DNA from: Sphingopyxis sp. FD7
Lineage (GTDB): Bacteria > Pseudomonadota > Alphaproteobacteria > Sphingomonadales > Sphingomonadaceae
Reading direction: 5' to 3'
Assembly: GCF_003609835.1 (NCBI RefSeq)
Contig: NZ_AP017898.1
Location: 2,232,001 to 2,296,000, forward strand
DNA: 64,000 bases
In this document: positions 55,116 to 63,264 of the stretch, piece by piece
Position numbering within the stretch: the first letter of the stretch is position 1
Layout: each line of letters opens with the position of its first letter
Translations under genes and position numbers: made by a program
Notes under the pieces: generated by a model
What the model saw: only the letters and a program-made list of their open reading frames with translations
Told to the model about the DNA's origin: nothing
Databases searched by the model: none

Positions 55116-56005
55116 GACATATCCACAGGAGAGCTGAGGTTGGAACGAAGCCCGACGCGCCGCATGGCGACGTCGAACGGATCGACGGGAGTGGCGACGA
55201 AGTTCAGCCGCTCGCGGCCGAGCGCGTGTTCGATCGCGAGCGTGTATCCGGGCAGCGCCTGCCGGCGGACAATGTCGCGCAGCTCGAAGGCGAAGCGTTT
55301 GGGCGGCGACAGCGCGCCGGACTTCAAATGCAGGTGCTGGAAGTCAAAGCTCCAGCCCCCGCGTTGCTTGCCGCCGTGCTTGCGCACCAGGCGGTAGAGC
55401 CAGCGTTCGAGCCCCCCGGTCAGCGCGAAATAGTTAGGGTCAATGGTCAGGACGAGAGCCTGATCGATCACACCTTCGTAGAACCAGTCGGGCACGATCA
55501 TCTCGATCCCGAGCGCGCGGCCCGAACCATCGAGGCGCTCCTTCCACTCGTTGATCCAGGAGAAACGATGCCGCCGCCGCGCGTCACGCTGGCGGATCGA
55601 GGTTGCGATCGTGGTCGATTGCAGCCGGTCGAGCCCGGCCTTCAATCGCTCGTAGCTCGCCTTGCCGGTCCCGCGGCGCGTGAAGGCGAGGATCTCGTGC
55701 GGTGTCGCGGCAATCAACCGCGAAGTCGGGCGGCCCATGTCGCGCGCCTCGACGATCTGGCTCGCGATCCAGATCAGCACGTCGGCGTCCCAGATCGTCG
55801 CCATGCCGTGTTCGGCGGTCGCCTCGACCAGAATCGACACATCACCCATCCGGAAGTCGATCGGACGCACGCGCTTGGACTTGGCCAGGCTGAAGAACGG
55901 CCAGGCCATCAGATCCTGCGCGTCGCGCGCGGCGATGTCGCCGCCCCGGCTGACGAACAGGTCGAGCTGCGTAGGCGATGCAGGAAAGGCGGACATGCGG
56001 CGCAT
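55112..56005 (-). CDS. repA: replication initiator protein A (RepA)
   Basis: A 297-aa initiator of the replication-protein-A family found on broad-host-range plasmids and Tn4371-like elements. Conserved segments include DLMAWPFFSLAKSKR, ISRL-type SRLIAATPHEILAFTRRGTG and RWLYRLVRKHGGKQ. The C-terminus is rich in SPPKRFAFELRDIVRRQ-like helix. No parA gene follows, although this order normally includes one. With iterons at its 3' end, the excised element could replicate. Confidence 0.92.
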   Translation of the reverse strand: MRRMSAFPASPTQLDLFVSRGGDIAARDAQDLMAWPFFSLAKSKRVRPIDFRMGDVSILVEATAEHGMATIWDADVLIWIASQIVEARDMGRPTSRLIAATPHEILAFTRRGTGKASYERLKAGLDRLQSTTIATSIRQRDARRRHRFSWINEWKERLDGSGRALGIEMIVPDWFYEGVIDQALVLTIDPNYFALTGGLERWLYRLVRKHGGKQRGGWSFDFQHLHLKSGALSPPKRFAFELRDIVRRQALPGYTLAIEHALGRERLNFVATPVDPFDVAMRRVGLRSNLSSPVDMS

Positions 56006-56013
56006 GGGAGCCC

Positions 56014-56286
56014 TCAGCGCCGCACAGGCGGCGTATAGCCATCGAGCCGCTTTGCAGGGTGGACAATGCCCTTGCCGGGATCGCTGGTCGAACGGCGCAA
56101 GCCCTGTTCGGCCCAGGCGTCGAGATCTGTCACCGCATAGACGATGCGTCCGCCGAGCTTGCGGTAGACCGGACCCGTCCCGAAGCAGCGGTGCTTTTCG
56201 AGCGTTCGGGCGGACAGGCCCAGATGCACGGCGGCATCGGGCGTCCGCAGAAAGCGGGCAGTAACGGGCGTGGGTCTGGCATCCAT
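56014..56286 (-). CDS. AlpA/excisionase-like helix-turn-helix protein
   Basis: A 90-aa protein. The MerR/AlpA-like helix-turn-helix is FLRTPDAAVHLGLSARTLEK, followed by the wing RKLGGRIVYAVTDLDAWAEQG. It lies 8 bases upstream of repA and is a constant partner in this backbone, presumably a regulator of replication or excision genes. Confidence 0.85.
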   Translation of the reverse strand: MDARPTPVTARFLRTPDAAVHLGLSARTLEKHRCFGTGPVYRKLGGRIVYAVTDLDAWAEQGLRRSTSDPGKGIVHPAKRLDGYTPPVRR

Positions 56287-56417
56287 GGCAAGGCTCCGGC
56301 GATAGGTGGCAGCGGCAGCGGGCTGTCGCTGGGGTTCGCGAGCTATGGCGGAGGATTGGCGTGTGGACGGAGTGACAGAATGCGCGCCCGCAATTCTGTC
56401 ACCCCCGGGGTCTGACT

Positions 56418-56976
56418 TCAGCGGTGCAGAAGCAGCTTGCGATATCCGCTCGCCACCAGGCGGCGGGCGTCGGCGATCAGCCGGAGCACCTGCCGCCGCT
56501 CGCTCGATCCCTTCCAGACCGCGCCGGCAATCGGGCGATGGTTGGGCATGACGAGGCCGAAGGCGAGGTCGCGCGGAGAGGCGCCAGCCTCCAGCGCGTC
56601 GTGAATGGCGAGGAACCGGGTGAAGCGAATGCGTTGGTTGCGGGTCGGCATGGCGGTGACATCAAGCGGGCTGCGCCTCTCGCGCGTGACCCGCTGCAAG
56701 CGGGCAGCGGCGGCGAGCCGGAGCGCGCAGTTCGCGTCGCAGGGGATCGAGAAGGCCGGAACTGCCCGAGTGGGAACAAGGCGCAAGCACAGGCGCAGCC
56801 GGGCGGTGCCTTGGGCATAGACGAGGTTGCGTTCGGTTATGGTGGCGGATTCCACCAGCGGCTCAGCGTCGGGCTGCAGCGGGATCGCAAGACTCGGATC
56901 GGCCACTTCGACGATGACCACGTCGGGGGCCGTGTCCGGTGACCACAGCGCGGGATGATCGCGCGGATTCAAAGCT
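56418..56976 (-). pseudogene. DUF2285-type regulator, C-terminal part (split by IS5)
   Basis: The frame encodes HPALWSPDTAPDVVIVEV and ends with RPIAGAVWKGSSERRQVLRLIADARRLVASGYRKLLLHR (shortened here), the DUF2285 domain seen in island regulators. It is separated from its N-terminal part (58276-58495) by an IS5-family element. After removal of the IS and one AGCT repeat, the two frames do not join exactly, so an extra small lesion or different IS ends must be assumed. Confidence 0.75.
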
Positions 56977-58275
56977 GGACACCCGCAACAACCGTGATTT
57001 TGGCGACTTGATTGGCCGCGGTGCGGCATGATGCCTACAGGATGACCGTTTGTGCGGACAGATTGTCCTTTTTGCGCTGGTTTTGATGGGCTTTTCATCC
57101 GCTGCTGCGGATTTCGGGCGCACCTATGCCGTGGCTGCGCGCCGTTCGTGGAAGATCAGGCGGTCGAAGTTGTAGGCGAGGTTGGCGAGCGTGAGTTTGG
57201 CCTGAGCACGGGCAATGCCGATGGTGCGGATGAACAGGCCATAGCGGTTTTTCTGGTGCGCAAAGACATGCTCGACCCGTGCCCGGATCGCTGACTTTGC
57301 CGCATTGGCCCGCGCCATGCGCTCGGGCATCGGCTTGCCCTTGGGCTTGCGGCGATGAATGCGGCTCTTGAGCATGTTGGCCTTGAGCCATGCCTCGTTC
57401 TTGCTGCTGCGATAGGCGCTGTCTGCCCAGACATCGCCAGCGGTGTTGCTCGTGTCGATCACCCTGCGCAACTGGCGCCCGTCGCTGTCGGCTGCCGAGG
57501 TGACGGTTGCTTTGCGGATAAAGCCGTAGCGCCGATCGATGCTGATATGCGACTTGTAGCCGAACACCGGCGTGGCGATCTGCGGCAGCGGCGTCCCATC
57601 GGGACGATGGCGGACCTTGCCCCCTATCTTCACCGTCCAGCGCGCGTCGACATCCTTTTGGTGCGCCTTGTTCGGCTTGCCGCGCCAGATCTGCCTTGCC
57701 GACTTGCCCGCCTTGATCGCGGCCTTCTCGTCCTCGGTGTTGCGCTGCTTGGGCGCGGGCACCAGCGTGGCATCGACGATCTGACCGCCCATCGCCAGAT
57801 ATCCCGCCTCGCGCAGTTGCTGCTCGAACGCCTGCATCAAAGCCTCGAGCGTGCCGCTCTGTGTGAGCCGGTTGCGATAGTGGCGGATGGTGTTTTCGTC
57901 TGGCATCGCGCCGCCAAGGTCGAAGCCGAAGAAGCGCATCCAGCTCAGCCGATCCCGGATCATGAACTCCATCCGCGCATCCGACAGATTATGCTGCGCC
58001 TGAACCACCAGTACCTTGAACATCGCCACAGGATCGAAGGCTGGCCGGCCGCCCTTGGCGCCGTCACTATAACCGAGGCCCTTGGTCAACAGCGGCCGGA
58101 AACGCTCGAACTCCACCGTGCCCGCCAAAACCTCCAGCGGGTCGCCGTCCTTGCTCAGCCGCTCCAGGTGCTCCGCCAGCGAAAACAGGCTGCGTGAGTG
58201 CATCAAACCTCTCCGTCCAATGCACAGAGTGAATCAGATCATGGCCCCAAACGCGAGGGGTTTTTGCGGGTGTCC
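56977..58275 (-). mobile_element. IS5-family element (1299 bp) in the DUF2285 gene
   Basis: Ends GGACACCCGCAA and TTGCGGGTGTCC are inverted repeats, flanked on both sides by AGCT (56973-56976 and 58276-58279), a 4-base target duplication fitting the IS5 family. The direct repeat marks a simple, recent insertion, in contrast to the other IS copies. Confidence 0.88.
57124..58206 (-). CDS. IS5-family transposase
   Basis: A 360-aa DDE transposase. The N-terminal DUF772-like domain includes FDPVAMFKVLVVQAQHNLSD and RDRLSWMRFFGFDLGGAMPD. Catalytic segments are GGQIVDATLVPAP (Asp), WADSAYRSSKNE (Asp) and RARVEHVFAHQKNRYG (Glu). It is intact. Confidence 0.95.
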   Translation of the reverse strand: MMHSRSLFSLAEHLERLSKDGDPLEVLAGTVEFERFRPLLTKGLGYSDGAKGGRPAFDPVAMFKVLVVQAQHNLSDARMEFMIRDRLSWMRFFGFDLGGAMPDENTIRHYRNRLTQSGTLEALMQAFEQQLREAGYLAMGGQIVDATLVPAPKQRNTEDEKAAIKAGKSARQIWRGKPNKAHQKDVDARWTVKIGGKVRHRPDGTPLPQIATPVFGYKSHISIDRRYGFIRKATVTSAADSDGRQLRRVIDTSNTAGDVWADSAYRSSKNEAWLKANMLKSRIHRRKPKGKPMPERMARANAAKSAIRARVEHVFAHQKNRYGLFIRTIGIARAQAKLTLANLAYNFDRLIFHERRAATA

Positions 58276-58495
58276 AGCTGGATCGGTGGGGAAAGCAGAG
58301 GCCCCAACGCCGGGCAAGGCCCTCCTGTTCGTCGATGGTTGTTTCAGGAGACTGAACAATACGGGCCAGGGTTTCTGCATGGTCTGCACGATAGGCGGGG
58401 TTACGATTCAGGAACTCCTGCGCGAAATCCGCGTAGTCGTGATGTCGATACTGATCCGCGGTCGATGGTGACCGCCAAGACGAACCACCGGACAT
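58276..58495 (-). pseudogene. DUF6499/DUF2285-type regulator, N-terminal part (split by IS5)
   Basis: The frame begins MSGGSSWRSPSTADQYRHHD and continues through FAQEFLNRNPAYRADHAETLA to LARRWGLCFPHR, the N-terminal transcriptional-regulator-like domain that precedes DUF2285 in these islands. It is cut at 58276 by the IS5 element, and the C-terminal part lies at 56418-56976. Confidence 0.75.
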
Positions 58496-58651
58496 ATAGA
58501 CCCCTGCAAGGCACAGGCGAGAAGGCCAAGCATCAAGTCTTTGATTGCTGTAGATAAGCCGCAAGTGACCAATGCTGCGGATGATTATGCAAGCGATTGT
58601 AGTAAATCGAGAGGCCCTACTTACGTAATACCCGCATTGTCGGCAGTGGAA

Positions 58652-58918
58652 TCAGCCTTCTCTCGATTTATCAAGTAGATGCTTATAGCCATGCTCCGTC
58701 ATCCAGCGGGCGCGAGCCAAATGGCTGTCATGGACCTGCTGGGCACGTTCCGGCTCGGCGGCGGCATCCAGGCCAAACACCAAGGCGGCGACGTCAGTCC
58801 AGTCTGCACCTTCCTGTGCGGCATCAAGTATCCGTAAATACGTGACAAAATGGCGCTCGTCATATGCCGTGATGCGATCATCGGCAGGCGCGCGGTCCTC
58901 GAAAGGCGGTATCGTCAT
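58652..58918 (-). CDS. short DUF2285-family protein
   Basis: An 88-aa protein. HFVTYLRILDAAQEGADWTDVAALVFGLD and HDSHLARARWMTEHGYKHLL (each shortened) form the DUF2285 DNA-binding-like domain. It lies upstream of the split regulator on the same strand. Elements of this backbone usually carry one short and one long DUF2285 gene, so a regulatory role in transfer genes is likely. Confidence 0.82.
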   Translation of the reverse strand: MTIPPFEDRAPADDRITAYDERHFVTYLRILDAAQEGADWTDVAALVFGLDAAAEPERAQQVHDSHLARARWMTEHGYKHLLDKSREG

Positions 58919-59087
58919 GGGCCGAGCCTTTGCTTCGACTCGATTTGCATACCGTTACACATAGCACGAAGCCTGTCCGATATGGCGATATTCGTGTTTA
59001 TGCAACTTCGTGCAGGTCGGTGTGCTCCAATTTGCATAACTGATCTCAAATGCCAAATGGCTGATCTCGCTCAATTAGCTATCGCGT

Positions 59088-59114
59088 AGAGTATACTCCG
59101 TGGTTAAATACTCT
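59088..59114. promoter_or_regulatory. palindromic operator candidate upstream of the XRE gene
   Basis: GAGTATACTC at 59089-59098 is a perfect palindrome that contains a TATACT -10-like hexamer. AGAGTAT (59088-59094) is repeated inverted as ATACTCT at 59108-59114. This is the usual form of a repressor autoregulatory site, 20-50 bases before the XRE start codon. Confidence 0.6.
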
Positions 59115-59136
59115 GCAACGGTGGTCTGTCCGTGCA

Positions 59137-59364
59137 ATGAAATTGCGCGAGGTCCTTGCCACCAATCTGAAACGCCTTCGTCTTGCGGCCGGACTGTCGC
59201 AGGAAGAGCTCGCCTACCGCGCCGACATCGATCGCACCTATGTCAGCAGCCTCGAACGAGGTCGCTACAGCGCCTCGATCGATATGCTCGAGAGCCTGTC
59301 TGTCGCATTGGACATCGAACCTTCCGAACTTCTCGTCAAAGCGCCCGCCCGTAGCGCGGACTGA
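59137..59364 (+). CDS. XRE-family helix-turn-helix repressor
   Basis: A 75-aa Cro/CI-type protein. The domain covers the whole chain: LATNLKRLRLAAGLSQEELAY and ADIDRTYVSSLERGRYSASI, then LESLSVALDIEPSELL. It is on the plus strand, against the backbone genes on either side, as expected for a control gene of a mobile element. Upstream palindromes suggest autoregulation. Confidence 0.92.
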   Translation: MKLREVLATNLKRLRLAAGLSQEELAYRADIDRTYVSSLERGRYSASIDMLESLSVALDIEPSELLVKAPARSAD

Positions 59365-59402
59365 ACACACCGAAGCCCCGCCCGGCAGGTGCCGGGCGGG
59401 GC
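59343..59402. repeat. 60-base inverted duplication, copy 1, with terminator hairpin
   Basis: This 60-base sequence recurs inverted at 60299-60358 with one difference. It covers the last codons of the XRE gene, the tract ACTGAACACACCGAAG, and a 13-bp GC stem (GCCCCGCCCGGCA/TGCCGGGCGGGGC) at 59375-59402 that would end both the XRE and the convergent DUF736 transcripts. Confidence 0.85.
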
Positions 59403-59413
59403 GGGCGTTCCGT

Positions 59414-59734
59414 TCAGTCGCCGTTGGTGCGGCGCGCGCGGGACCAGATCAGGTTGTAGGACTTGCCGTCTTCGTCGTCGAACAGGTTGGCGAAGATCGG
59501 GGCAGTGAAGCTGGGATCGTCGAGCTTGACCGAGAGATAGTCGCGGCCTTCGTTCGAGGTCTTGGTCCAGGCGGCGCCGATTTCCGCGCGGCCGACGAAG
59601 ACCCGGTGCGACGGAGCGTTTTCGTTGTCGCTGGCTTCGGGGACGATGCGGACGTTCTTCTGCTGCACCGACATGGTGACGATCTCGCCCTTGTATTCGT
59701 TGCCGGTCTTGGTGAAAGTTCCGATGTTGGCCAT
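59414..59734 (-). CDS. DUF736-family protein, copy 2
   Basis: A 106-aa DUF736 protein beginning MANIGTFTKTGNEYKGEIVT. Conserved blocks are SDNENAPSHRVFVG and DYLSVKLDDPSFTAPIFANL. It differs clearly from the first copy, so the two are paralogues and not a recent duplication. Upstream in-frame extension to 60124 is a shadow and was excluded. It is framed by inverted 60-base repeats. Confidence 0.9.
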   Translation of the reverse strand: MANIGTFTKTGNEYKGEIVTMSVQQKNVRIVPEASDNENAPSHRVFVGRAEIGAAWTKTSNEGRDYLSVKLDDPSFTAPIFANLFDDEDGKSYNLIWSRARRTNGD

Positions 59735-60298
59735 GATGCATTCCTTCAAGTAGGTCGAACCCGCGCCCATCGCGGCCTCGATGGCTGGTTGAAGGCAGGG
59801 GCTTGTGCCCGCTGCACCGGCACGGCCGGAACGGAGTGAAGGACGGCGGCAAGGCGGCTTTCTTGCCCCGCGAGGAATGGGCGGCACGCCCAGGGGAAGA
59901 AAGTCGGAGCAGACACCGTTGCAGCAAGGGATCAAGCGGCGCAGCCATCCCCTGCCAACCAAAGCCATTGAAGAGGCGGCATTGGGCTCGGGTCGCACTT
60001 GAGCCAGGAACTCATGGCTCTCCCGGACTGCCTGACCGGACAACACAGGGGCAGTAATTGATCGCCAGTTGCAGCAGCACGCTGAATCCGCAGACCCGGA
60101 AGCACAACGGAGCATAGCCGCCATTGCCGGACTTTGCGCTTCGCCGGAAAGCGCCGCTTGGACTCACAAACGAATGCCTCGCTACATCCGGGTCAAGCTT
60201 AACCCAGTAACCGCCCGATCAGCTCGATCACGACACCAACGACAAAGGACCACTCGCTGGACTCGTCACTGCCCCGTAACGGCCATTCTGACTGTGCC
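59735..60298. other. gene-poor stretch upstream of DUF736
   Basis: No credible gene was found in these roughly 560 bases. Stretches such as ACGGCCGGAACGGAGTGAAGG and GCGGCGCAGCCATCCCCTGCC look non-coding and could hold the DUF736 promoter or another control region. No clear repeats or terminator were recognised except the 60-base duplication at its right edge. Confidence 0.5.
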
Positions 60299-60358
60299 GC
60301 CCCGCCCGGCACCTGCCGGGCGGGGCTTCGGTGTGTTCAGTCCGCGCTACAGGCGGGC
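60299..60358. repeat. 60-base inverted duplication, copy 2, with terminator hairpin
   Basis: The reverse complement of 59343-59402 with one mismatch. It covers the last codons of the 134-aa membrane-protein gene and the hairpin at 60299-60326, which would terminate that gene before DUF736. Confidence 0.85.
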
Positions 60359-60751
60359 TCGGCTCCAATGCGTCCACGATGCTGCGGCTATGATTGCGGC
60401 ACCGACCAGCGACACGGCGAGTTGCGATCCGCTGTGCGGCATTGTTGCAACCGCGATGCCGTGAACGGCGTGGTATCCGGCGATGGCGGCGGGCGCTGCA
60501 AAGGCGATCCCGATCGCCGCCCGCGTCAGGTCGGATTTGGCGTGGGCCATGGCGAGCTGCGCCACTGTCAGCAGAATGATCGCGGCAATAGCCGCGGCGG
60601 CGAGCGCAGCGACGATGCCGGCACCACCACGGTAGGTCGCAGATCCCGCAAGGAACGCGACGAATAGCGGCAGCGCGTGGATCGAGAGGCGGAAAAGCAG
60701 CGCGCAGATCAAAAAAACGGCGACGATAATCAGGGCAAAGCCGATCAGCAT
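60347..60751 (-). CDS. four-helix membrane protein of the island backbone, unknown
   Basis: A 134-aa protein from the ATG at 60751 (MLIGFALIIVAVFLICALLF). About four hydrophobic segments are visible, with GSATYRGGAGIVAALAAAAI in the middle and VSLVGAAIIAAASWTHW near the end. No family name is known to me. The frame is open to 60862, but the upstream codons look non-coding. Its last codons and terminator match those following the XRE gene in inverted form. Confidence 0.65.
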   Translation of the reverse strand: MLIGFALIIVAVFLICALLFRLSIHALPLFVAFLAGSATYRGGAGIVAALAAAAIAAIILLTVAQLAMAHAKSDLTRAAIGIAFAAPAAIAGYHAVHGIAVATMPHSGSQLAVSLVGAAIIAAASWTHWSRARL

Positions 60752-60894
60752 GGCGTCCTCCTTGAAGCCAAGGGCAAGGGACGCGCTCTCCCCCTCCACC
60801 GCAGCGCAATGTGCAGGCGAAGCATAGCAGACATGGTCGAAGGCCGGAATACCCGATGGCATCCGGCCATTTCGCCATGTGCGGGTTGGCGCGT

Positions 60895-61059
60895 TCAGGG
60901 ATTGAACGGGTCATATTCGCGAACGATGCTGTCAGTATCGCCATCGAATTCGGCGGTGGGGACTGCGGCGTAGCCGTTACCGGCATGGAACAGGGTGACG
61001 CAGACCATCAGGGTGCGGGCGAGGCTCCAGGCGTGACGCTGTGCGATAGTGAGTGACAT
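60895..61059 (-). CDS. 54-aa conserved island protein, unknown
   Basis: A small protein from the ATG at 61059: MSLTIAQRHAWSLARTLMVC, then GNGYAAVPTAEFDGD and the acidic end VREYDPFNP. Similar short proteins accompany DUF736 genes in related elements, from memory. Its function is unknown. It lies 143 bases upstream of the 134-aa membrane-protein gene on the same strand. Confidence 0.6.
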   Translation of the reverse strand: MSLTIAQRHAWSLARTLMVCVTLFHAGNGYAAVPTAEFDGDTDSIVREYDPFNP

Positions 61060-61368
61060 GTTCAAGCTCCTGTCTCGGAGCAGGGACCATCCCCGCTCGA
61101 CAGGCCCCGGACAGACGGCGCAAAGCCGCAATCACCACGAAGGCGCAGCCGCGAGTGGCCGCACGCGCAGCGTAGCGGACCCTTCACGGGTTGATTGAAA
61201 GAGGCTTGGGGTCGGCCAGCGGATTGGCCTCAAAGAGCGGGGTGGCCCGCTTGACGGCAGACCTTCTAATTGATCAGCGAAGACTGCAGAGGGCTACAGC
61301 GCCGGGAAACCTGCGGCAAAAGGTGAGCACCTACACTACCGTTAGCAGTTCGCCGTCCACTATGATGA
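61060..61368. other. gene-free stretch between the 54-aa gene and the HEPN-like remnant
   Basis: About 300 bases with no gene I can support; short open frames here show no coding character. No repeat, operator or terminator was recognised. Confidence 0.45.
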
Positions 61369-61724
61369 CTAGACGGGATATTTTCGGGATGGTGCCGATG
61401 GATTGTCGCTGCGGCAATTTCGGTCGGAGAATTGCCGGGTGACCTCGGACGCGATGAACTGCGCGCCCATCAGGATGTGGCCGGTCTCGACGCGTCCTGG
61501 TGGCGGGGTATCGTAGCGGCTGGCCACGTAGGGTGGAAACAGTGCGACAACGCGCTGTATGCGGTCGAGGTCAAGTCCTGGCACGAGTCCGGCCAATCTG
61601 TTCGCAGCGGCCTTCAGGTCGTGTCCGATTGCCCGGCTTCGCAATTCGGCATCGGAAATGCCAAGAGCCGCCAGACCTGCTTTCAGGGCTAGTTCCGCAC
61701 CGAGCAGGGCGCTTTGAACGGTTC
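61369..61724 (-). pseudogene. HEPN-like protein remnant, 5' end cut by IS3-A
   Basis: The frame enters from the IS3-A end at 61724 and encodes about 118 residues: TVQSALLGAELALKAGLAAL and RSRAIGHDLKAAANRLAGLV, a helix pair resembling HEPN-domain proteins (E-L-A-L-K-A...G-H-D-L), and a tail ending PSRKYPV. The first residues of the open frame are IS sequence. The natural start is missing, so it is treated as a pseudogene; the HEPN assignment is tentative. Confidence 0.5.
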
Positions 61725-61798
61725 TGTCCGTCGTCAGAACATTTGGCACAACTCGCGGCGTAAATTAGCGGAGTGCGGGCCTCGTCAGGGGCTGGATT

Positions 61799-62779
61799 TT
61801 AAGCGGCGAGCTTGCGGTGTTGCAAGCGCCGATATTCGATGGTCTGTCGTTTGATCCTTTCACGCTGTTTGATGATGGCTGGTGCCCTGCCGAAGTAGGC
61901 GTCGGCGGGCGTCACGTTGTTCAGGCTCTCGTGGTAACGTTGATTGTTGTAGTGCTCGACGAAGGCTTCGATCTGGGCCTCGAGGTCGCCGGGCAGGAAG
62001 TAGTTCTCCAGCAGGATGCGGTTCTTCAGAGTCTGGTGCCAGCGCTCGATCTTGCCCTGGGTCTGAGGGTGGCACGGTGCACCGCGCACATGACTCATCT
62101 GCTGAGCTTCGATGTATTCAGCCAGTTCGCCAGCGATGTAGCTGGGACCGTTATCGCTGAGCAGCCTGGGTTTGTGCAGCACGGTGGCGCTGTCGCAGCC
62201 CGAGGCAGCCAGCGCCATGTCCAGCGTGTCGGTGACGTCCTCGGCCCGCATGTTGGTGCACAGTTTCCAGGCGATGATGTAGCGCGAGAAGTCGTCGAGC
62301 ACGGTCGACAGGTACATCCAGCCCCACCCGATGATCTTGAAGTAGGTGAAGTCGGTTTGCCACATCTCGTTCGGCCGGGTGGTCTTGGTGTGGAACTGAT
62401 CGGCGGCCTTGATCACGACATAGGCCGGGCTGGTGATCAGATCATGGGCCTTCAACAGGCGGTAAACCGTGGCTTCCGACACGAAGTAGCGCTTCTCGTC
62501 GGTGAACCGCACCGCCAGCTCGCGCGGTGACAGTTCGCTGTAGTCCAGGGCCATCTCGACGATCTGGTCCTGGATATCATCGCCGATGCGGTTCCACACC
62601 CGGGTCGGCGCCGACGGCCGATCCTCCAAGGCCTCCGGGCCGCCTTCGAGGAACCGGTCATACCAGCGGTAGAAGGTCCGACGGGCGATGCCGAGCTGGT
62701 CCAGCGTGCGTTTGGCGGGCAGGTGCGACTGCTCGACGATCCGGATGATCTCGAGCTTCTCCGAGGCGGGATACCTCAT
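61799..62779 (-). CDS. IS3-A transposase OrfB (copy 2)
   Basis: The 326-aa DDE transposase, the same as copy 1 with WQTDFTYF, LLSDNGPSY and GKIERWHQ catalytic segments. It is intact. Confidence 0.94.
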   Translation of the reverse strand: MRYPASEKLEIIRIVEQSHLPAKRTLDQLGIARRTFYRWYDRFLEGGPEALEDRPSAPTRVWNRIGDDIQDQIVEMALDYSELSPRELAVRFTDEKRYFVSEATVYRLLKAHDLITSPAYVVIKAADQFHTKTTRPNEMWQTDFTYFKIIGWGWMYLSTVLDDFSRYIIAWKLCTNMRAEDVTDTLDMALAASGCDSATVLHKPRLLSDNGPSYIAGELAEYIEAQQMSHVRGAPCHPQTQGKIERWHQTLKNRILLENYFLPGDLEAQIEAFVEHYNNQRYHESLNNVTPADAYFGRAPAIIKQRERIKRQTIEYRRLQHRKLAA

Positions 62780-63162
62780 TCGTCGTCGCCCCCATCCGCG
62801 ATCATGCTTTTTTTGAGCAGGCGGTTCTCCAGGGTCAGGTCGGCAACGCATTCCTTCAGGGCGCGGGCTTCGCGGCGCAGATCCTGCACCTCGCCAGTGG
62901 TCGCGGCACGGGCGGTGTCGCCGGCCAGGCGGCGCTTGCCGGCTTCCATGAACTCCTTCGACCAGGTGTAATACAGGCTCTGGGCAATGCCTTCCTTGCG
63001 GCACAGCTCGGCGATGCTGTCCTCGCCGCGCAGGCCATCCAGCACGATGCGGATCTTGTCTTCGGCCGAGAAGTGCCGGCGGGTTGCACGCCGGATGTCC
63101 TTCACCACCCGCTCCGCAGGGGCCTTGGTCGGCGATTTTGCATTGGAGGATTTGGGCTTCAT
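62776..63162 (-). CDS. IS3-A transposase OrfA (copy 2)
   Basis: The 128-aa DNA-binding subunit, the same as copy 1, with the seven-A run preserved near its end. It is intact and overlaps OrfB by 4 bases. Confidence 0.93.
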   Translation of the reverse strand: MKPKSSNAKSPTKAPAERVVKDIRRATRRHFSAEDKIRIVLDGLRGEDSIAELCRKEGIAQSLYYTWSKEFMEAGKRRLAGDTARAATTGEVQDLRREARALKECVADLTLENRLLKKSMIADGGDDE

Positions 63163-63264
63163 CTTCGTTCCTTCGTCACTACGACGAAGCCCAAATCCTC
63201 CTTAAATCACAACCTCAAATCTGTGCCATTGGTGCTGACGGGGAGCACCCTGTCCCGGCCAAGC

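Larger units (their letters stand above)
61725..63247 (-). mobile_element. IS3-family element A, copy 2 (1523 bp, inverted)
   Basis: The inverted partner of 33074-34596, with the same length and the same coding content. Ends are TGTCCGTCGTCAG at 61725 and its partner at 63247. Flanks (GAACC and CAGGG) show no target duplication. The two copies enclose 27,128 bases, including rep, mob and cargo genes. Confidence 0.9.

Noticed and set aside
59805..60464. Several short frames upstream of DUF736
   Set aside because: Their composition is repetitive and Arg-rich, they overlap each other on both strands and the 60-base duplication, and none has a convincing start.
61191..61442. Small plus-strand frame of 83 codons between the 54-aa gene and the HEPN-like remnant
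   Set aside because: There is no ribosome-binding site or domain, and it overlaps the better-supported minus-strand remnant.
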